Shown: positions 6,021 through 9,477 of the stretch, piece by piece
How the letters are laid out: every line of letters starts with the position of its first letter
Position numbering within the stretch: position 1 is the stretch's first letter
Program-made: the position numbers and the translations under genes
From: Kiritimatiellia bacterium
GTDB taxonomy: Bacteria; Verrucomicrobiota; Kiritimatiellia; SLAD01
Direction: 5' to 3'
NCBI GenBank assembly: GCA_007125875.1
Contig: SLCI01000193.1
Coordinates: 1-9,477 of the forward strand
Length of the DNA: 9,477 nucleotides
Notes under the pieces: generated by a model
What the model was told of the DNA's origin: nothing
Database searches by the model: none
Seen by the model: only the letters and a program-made list of their open reading frames with translations

Positions 6021-6138
6021 TACCGAAGCGTTCCGGATCGACTGGGCCGTCCGTAGGGAAGCCTCGTCATAGATTTGCTCCTCAACTCATTTCTGAGCGG
6101 TAATCTGGCGCACCAAAGGGATGCGGATGGTCTTTTGG

Positions 6139-6151
6139 GGCGATAATCGCC
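6139..6151. other. 13-bp palindrome in the leader of the kinase gene
   Basis: ggcgat, one base, atcgcc is a perfect inverted repeat 33 bp before the ATG at 6185. It could be an operator or a small leader hairpin. It is too short and isolated to assign a role. Confidence 0.3.
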
Positions 6152-6184
6152 TGGCCACGAGGTAGATAGAAGCGGGAGATTTGC

Positions 6185-7861
6185 ATGTCAGGAAAAAAAG
6201 AAATCAATGCGACATTGCCGGAAGGTGAAGTACTAACCTGTCCCTACCAATCGACCGTTGGCGAGCTACTCAAGCGCGTAGTGGGTACGGCCTCGGAGCT
6301 GCCTGTTTTGGGCGCGCTGGTGAATAATGACGTGGTTTCGCTGACGTATCCGCTTGAGGTCGACTGCGAGGTCATTCCGCTTACGCTGGCCAATCCGCAT
6401 GGGTGGCGACTCTATCGCCGGTCGCTCTCGTTTGTCTTGGCGAAGGCCGTCAACGAACTCTTTCCCGAAGCCATATTCTCGATCGAGCACTCGTTAGGCT
6501 CGGGGCTGTACTGTAGCTTTGAGAGCAATGGGCGGAAGGGTATTACCCCGGAACAATTGGCGGCCATCGGGCAGCGCTTGGATGAATTAATTGCAGCGGA
6601 TATTCCGATTGAACGACATAAGATTTCATACGGCGAAGCCGTCGCTCGCTTTGAGCAGGAGAAGCAGTGGGATAAATATAACCTGCTGCGCTTCCGCAAC
6701 CCCTCTAAGATTGTCGTCTACTCATGCGGTAGCTTCACGGATTTAGCGCCCGGTCCGCTAGCACCATCCACGGGAGCACTGAAGCCCTACAAGTTGATCG
6801 ATTACCAGCCAGGCTTTATCATTCAGTTGCCCGAACGCGATCTGCCAATCCGGCTCGCGCATTTTGAGCGACAGCCCCATCTGTTCCAAATCTTTAAGGA
6901 ACACAAGGAGTGGGGACGGATCCTCAACGTACAAACGGTTGGGCAGCTTAACGAAATTATTGCCCGCAACGAAATTGATGACTTCATCAAAATCTCTGAA
7001 GCCTATCACGAGAAGAAAATTGCACAGATCGCCGATAAAATCGCAGATCAGCGCGAAAAGCTGAACTGGGTTTGCATCGCGGGCCCATCGTCTTCCGGGA
7101 AGACAACGTTTTCAAAACGCCTGGCAGTGCAACTGCGCGTGAATGGATTGCGACCGGTAACTATCTCGGTCGATGACTACTTTGTTGATCGCGTGAAGAC
7201 GCCCTTGGACGAGAATGGACAGTACGACTTCGAGCACATTGAGACGATTGATTTAGCGTTGCTCAATGATCATTTGGAGCGTTTAGATCGCGGTGAAACC
7301 GTTGAAATGCCACGCTTCAATTTCGAAACCGGCACGCGCGAGTATAAGGGCCATAAGTTGGCGATTGAGCCCGGTCAGTTGGTGATTATCGAAGGAATCC
7401 ATGCGCTAAATCCGCGCCTGACCGAGACCATTCCGCCGGAACACAAATTTAAGATCTATATCAGCGCATTGACGCAGCTTAACCTGGATCGAAATAACCG
7501 TATTTCGACGACCGACAACCGCTTGGTGCGGCGCATGGTTCGTGATCATCAATTCCGCGGCAACTCCGCTTTGGGCACGCTGCAAATGTGGCCGAGCGTG
7601 CGGCGGGGCGAAAAGCAATGGATTTTCCCTTACCAAAAGGAAGCCGATGTGGCTTTTAACTCCGCCTTGGACTATGAGTTGGCGGCCCTGAAAAACTTGG
7701 CCGAACCGCTGCTGCGCGAGGTTAAACCGTACCACCCGCAATATGCCGAGGCGCGGCGCTTGCTCGATTTCCTCGAGTGCTTTTTGAATATCGCTATCGA
7801 TCAAATCCCGCCCACCTCGATCCTGCGCGAATTCTTGGGCAACAGCGGATTCCGCTACTAG
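6185..7861 (+). CDS. TGS-ThrRS-like-nucleoside kinase fusion protein (uridine kinase family P-loop)
   Basis: A 558-residue protein of the known 'nucleoside kinase' type that joins tRNA-synthetase-like N-terminal domains to a uridine kinase/phosphoribulokinase domain. Residues 5-66 resemble a TGS domain. About 70-215 resembles the ThrRS second additional (editing) domain: RSLSFVLAKAVNELFPEA and SFTDLAPGPLAPSTG line up with the synthetase segments carrying its metal ligands, but none of the four ligands is kept. The kinase part has Walker A GPSSSGKT (300-307), SVDDYFVDR (328-336), DFEHIETID (348-356), the Walker B-like QLVIIEGIHALNP (398-410) and RRMVRDHQFRGNSA (449-462). It likely phosphorylates a nucleoside or similar hydroxyl compound with NTP; the true substrate is unknown. 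The start is supported by gggaga (6174-6179), 5 nt upstream. It stands alone, divergent from the methyltransferase. Confidence 0.88.
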   Translation: MSGKKEINATLPEGEVLTCPYQSTVGELLKRVVGTASELPVLGALVNNDVVSLTYPLEVDCEVIPLTLANPHGWRLYRRSLSFVLAKAVNELFPEAIFSIEHSLGSGLYCSFESNGRKGITPEQLAAIGQRLDELIAADIPIERHKISYGEAVARFEQEKQWDKYNLLRFRNPSKIVVYSCGSFTDLAPGPLAPSTGALKPYKLIDYQPGFIIQLPERDLPIRLAHFERQPHLFQIFKEHKEWGRILNVQTVGQLNEIIARNEIDDFIKISEAYHEKKIAQIADKIADQREKLNWVCIAGPSSSGKTTFSKRLAVQLRVNGLRPVTISVDDYFVDRVKTPLDENGQYDFEHIETIDLALLNDHLERLDRGETVEMPRFNFETGTREYKGHKLAIEPGQLVIIEGIHALNPRLTETIPPEHKFKIYISALTQLNLDRNNRISTTDNRLVRRMVRDHQFRGNSALGTLQMWPSVRRGEKQWIFPYQKEADVAFNSALDYELAALKNLAEPLLREVKPYHPQYAEARRLLDFLECFLNIAIDQIPPTSILREFLGNSGFRY

Positions 7862-7934
7862 GCTTCGATAAAAAATCGTCATCTGGCTTGTTTGCCACCG
7901 CCTAGCAGGGATGTTGATTTAATCCCGGCGCGTC

Positions 7935-7990
7935 GCAAGCGACGGCCCTACAGCCCGGTTACAGGAGACTTCTGTAGGGCGTCCGCTTGC
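7935..7990. repeat. REP-like inverted repeat
   Basis: The 19-bp arms (7935-7953 and 7972-7990) pair through ctacag/ctgtag, ggc/gcc and gcaagc/gcttgc, with mismatches only in the middle four bases, around an 18-nt loop. Each outer end also forms its own mini-hairpin: cgtcg/cgacg (7931-7945) and tccgc/gcgga. It resembles a repetitive extragenic palindrome that could stabilise or end the upstream kinase mRNA. Confidence 0.6.
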
Positions 7991-8002
7991 GGATCGCCGA
8001 TA

Positions 8003-8065
8003 GCCACCATCGATTCTGGAATAAATCAACACGGCCTAGCGGCGGCAGCTACGCGGGATGGTGGC
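8003..8065. repeat. Perfect 9-bp inverted repeat around a 45-nt spacer
   Basis: gccaccatc (8003-8011) and gatggtggc (8057-8065) are exact reverse complements directly downstream of the REP-like element. The two may form one larger folded structure. No function can be assigned. Confidence 0.4.
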
Positions 8066-8146
8066 CGCGTCCATTAGGACGTGGAATATGCTTATTTCAA
8101 TGGGTCCCTTGGCCCCGAACGGCTTCACCCGACATAACCAAGAGAT

Positions 8147-8215
8147 GTCATTCCGACCGGAGTCGCGATCACGCCGCCAGGCGATCAGCGGGACGGAGTG
8201 GAGGAATCTCATGCA
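8147..8215. repeat. Dispersed repeat, expanded copy
   Basis: It begins gtcattccga (8147-8156) and ends gaggaatctcatgca (8201-8215), the same end blocks as the copy at 4936-4966. The middle is about 36 bp longer. The middle contains a partial duplication, gaccggagt then gacggagt, and two gcgatca units. The nine bases agagatgtc just before and into it (8141-8149) also occur in the 31-bp core at 4.85 kb. Confidence 0.6.
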
Positions 8216-8293
8216 TCACCACCAGCCGCCGCTGGCCGGAATTGCCCCGAATACGCTTCCGCCTAAATTCGCTGCGAGGCTTATGACATAGTC

Positions 8294-8310
8294 GCATACA
8301 TTAAGTATGC
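8294..8310. promoter_or_regulatory. Palindromic operator candidate for the vapBC pair
   Basis: gcatac, attaa, gtatgc is an inverted repeat ending 8 bp before the preferred vapB start at 8319. The half-site gtatg recurs at 8313-8317. Ribbon-helix-helix antitoxins usually bind such palindromes to repress their own operon, so this is the likely autoregulatory site. An ATG at 8307 lies inside the palindrome, one reason to prefer 8319. Confidence 0.5.
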
Positions 8311-8318
8311 TTGTATGT

Positions 8319-8558
8319 ATGAGAACAACGTTGGTCATATCAGACCCTCTCTTTAAGCGGGCAAAGGCATATGCTAAAAGGCATGACAAGCATCTATCGG
8401 ATGTTTTTGCTGAAGCGCTTGCTGACCGACTTGCGCGCGAAGATCAAGTCCTTCGTGAACCTCGTACGACGTATAAAGTGGTTCCTCGTTCTCTGGGTTC
8501 CCCTGTCGTCGATCTGTCTGATCGCGAGGCACTTCATCGGGTCATGGAAGACGCATGA
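8319..8558 (+). CDS. vapB: VapB-type ribbon-helix-helix antitoxin
   Basis: A 79-residue protein starting MRTTLVISDPLFKRAKAYAK, the beta strand and first helix of a ribbon-helix-helix DNA-binding domain. HLSDVFAEALADRLA forms the second helix (about 29-43). The C-terminal part ends VVDLSDREALHRVMEDA, like the toxin-binding tails of VapB proteins. It should bind and neutralise the PIN toxin encoded next and repress the operon. An upstream in-frame ATG at 8307 would add MLVC, but it sits within the operator palindrome; neither start has a clear Shine-Dalgarno. The stop overlaps the toxin start as ATGA (8555-8558), the usual coupled arrangement. The context suggests a small mobile-type module set in a repeat-rich gap. 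Confidence 0.8.
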   Translation: MRTTLVISDPLFKRAKAYAKRHDKHLSDVFAEALADRLAREDQVLREPRTTYKVVPRSLGSPVVDLSDREALHRVMEDA

Positions 8559-8989
8559 TCCTGATCGATACGAATATTCTGTTGTATTCGATTAATAGCG
8601 ACGATCCTCGCTCCCCACGTGCCGGTCACGCGCTGGAATCACTCGTAAACAGCGGCGCTTCATGGGCATTATCATGGAGCATCGTCTATGAATTCCTGCG
8701 GGTGTCCACTCACCCTCGCGTATTCTCCTCGCCCCTGGACACGGAAACAGCTTGGGCCTTTCTCTCTGATCTGATTCGACATCCAAGCGGACTGATCCTT
8801 TCTGAAACATCAATCCACAAGGATACCGTTGACCTGTGCATAGCGGAATCACCCCGAATTCAGGGGAACCTGCTTCACAATTTTCATCTGGCCGTGCTGA
8901 TGCGCGAACATGGTATCACTCGAATCCTTACCGAAGACCGCGATTTCCTCATGTTCCCATGGGTCGAAGTCCAGCGATTGCCTGCATGA
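8555..8989 (+). CDS. vapC: VapC-type PIN-domain toxin, one catalytic Asp replaced by Asn
   Basis: A 144-residue PIN-domain protein. VapC toxins are Mg-dependent endoribonucleases, often cutting tRNA or rRNA. The N-terminal MILIDTNILLYSIN gives Asp5, and SWSIVYEFLRV gives Glu46. ITRILTEDRDFLMFP gives Asp128 and Asp130, in the family motif 'TxDrDF'. The third acidic position lies in GNLLHNFHLAVLM, where relatives typically read hDahlAal; here it is Asn109, encoded AAT at 8879-8881 where Asp would be GAT. This could weaken or abolish cleavage. The protein is otherwise full length, with no frameshift. Its ATG overlaps the vapB stop by four bases. The next ORF begins 24 bp downstream with its own strong ribosome site and probably belongs to a separate function. 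Confidence 0.82.
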   Translation: MILIDTNILLYSINSDDPRSPRAGHALESLVNSGASWALSWSIVYEFLRVSTHPRVFSSPLDTETAWAFLSDLIRHPSGLILSETSIHKDTVDLCIAESPRIQGNLLHNFHLAVLMREHGITRILTEDRDFLMFPWVEVQRLPA

Positions 8990-9013
8990 ATAGAACCACA
9001 AGGAGGAACCGAC

Positions 9014-9477
9014 ATGAGCAAGCCCATCATCGCAGCGAACAAACCCATCCCTGTCGACTTGAAGAAGGGCGAAGAATACTATTTTTGCGTGTGCGGGCGC
9101 TCGAAGGATCAGCCGTTTTGTGACGGGGCGCACAAGGGCACCGACTTCAAACCGCAACGCGTTGTGCCGGACGAAGATGGCGAAGCGTATCTCTGCCAAT
9201 GCAAGCACACCGCCAATTCACCGCATTGCGATGGCACGCATAAAAAATTCGACAAGGATATGGTCGGCAAGGAGGGGCCGGGCATAAAGCAAGGCGATGA
9301 TGCCGCGCCTTCTGCCTCCGCCACTGAAGAGGAGCCGACCGTCGAATTTATTCATCAATTGGCCCGGGAAGGATTGGATGGCGTCGGTCATCACGGGCCC
9401 ATGACCGCCATGGGCGTGCCGCGCAATCAATTGCCGGGCTGGGATGACTTGCAACTGATGGTGGCGCAGATGGCGAC
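9014..9477 (+). CDS. Double-CDGSH iron-sulfur protein fused to an FMN-binding glutamate synthase-like domain (3' end outside window)
   Basis: The frame is open from ATG 9014 to the window edge (154 residues seen). The start is strong: aggagg at 9001-9006, 7 nt before ATG. Two CDGSH motifs bind 2Fe-2S clusters through three Cys and one His each: C25-x-C27-x8-C36-D-G-A-H40 and C61-x-C63-x8-C72-D-G-T-H76. A low-complexity linker (about 92-108, Gly/Ala/Ser/Glu-rich) follows. The last part, VEFIHQLAREGLDGVGHHGPMTAMGVPRNQLPGWDD (110-145), resembles the start of FMN-binding glutamate-synthase-type proteins (GltB domain 2, 'GHHGPMsAMGvPr..lP.WDdiq'). Such a protein could pass electrons from the clusters to the flavin domain. 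The CDGSH call is secure; the fused domain is based on a short N-terminal segment. Confidence 0.82.
   Translation, partial: MSKPIIAANKPIPVDLKKGEEYYFCVCGRSKDQPFCDGAHKGTDFKPQRVVPDEDGEAYLCQCKHTANSPHCDGTHKKFDKDMVGKEGPGIKQGDDAAPSASATEEEPTVEFIHQLAREGLDGVGHHGPMTAMGVPRNQLPGWDDLQLMVAQMA

Larger units (their letters stand above)
7862..8293. other. Non-coding, hairpin-rich intergenic region before the toxin-antitoxin pair
   Basis: Between the kinase stop and the vapB start there is no convincing gene; the open frames are short and of random composition. The stretch holds a REP-like hairpin (7935-7990), a 9-bp inverted repeat (8003-8065) and an expanded dispersed repeat (8147-8215). No strong T-tract terminator follows the kinase gene; a tiny cgat/atcg hairpin around aaaaa just after its stop is too weak to call. 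Confidence 0.65.

Noticed and set aside
8849..9208. 119-residue minus-strand ORF near the CDGSH gene
   Set aside because: It is antisense to the vapC end and to the CDGSH motifs, which are clearly coded on the plus strand with a strong ribosome site.

Overview
The window is a gene-dense, moderately GC-rich bacterial chromosome segment. RNase Y, a 6S RNA next to the folate gene fthC, and a TGS-fused nucleoside kinase together suggest a Gram-negative lineage outside the classic gammaproteobacteria, something like Nitrospirota, Deltaproteobacteria or a PVC-type phylum. The sequence alone does not fix the phylum.

Layout. Positions 1-240 hold the 3' end of pheT (phenylalanyl-tRNA synthetase beta subunit). 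A small one-helix membrane ORF follows at 279-488. A well-structured candidate 6S RNA lies at 553-736. Then comes a tight co-directional housekeeping cluster: rarA (767-2119), a 5-formyltetrahydrofolate cyclo-ligase (2103-2666), rny for RNase Y (2668-4239) and a DCC-family thiol-oxidoreductase-like protein (4262-4633). Short spacings and overlaps suggest one operon. It combines replication-fork maintenance, one-carbon metabolism and mRNA turnover, placed right after the global RNA polymerase regulator 6S RNA.

Positions 4634-5119 are non-coding and full of short dispersed repeats and inverted repeats. A methyltransferase-like gene (5120-5941, minus strand) points into this region. It diverges from a large plus-strand gene (6185-7861) that joins a TGS domain, a ThrRS-like second domain and a uridine kinase-type P-loop kinase. 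The 243 bp between them holds a good minus-strand promoter and a weaker overlapping plus-strand one.

Positions 7862-8318 are a second non-coding, repeat-rich stretch. It carries REP-like hairpins and another member of the repeat family seen near 4.9 kb. Next is a VapBC-type toxin-antitoxin pair (8319-8989) with a palindromic operator candidate at its start. Its PIN-domain toxin has Asn where the family normally has a catalytic Asp. The window ends inside an ORF (9014 to the edge) with two CDGSH iron-sulfur motifs followed by what looks like the start of an FMN-binding glutamate-synthase-type domain.

No CRISPR array, tRNA, rRNA, transposase or prophage gene was recognised. The points most worth following are the 6S RNA and its gene context, the kinase whose ThrRS-like metal ligands are all replaced, the D-to-N VapC, the CDGSH-glutamate synthase fusion and the dispersed repeat family.
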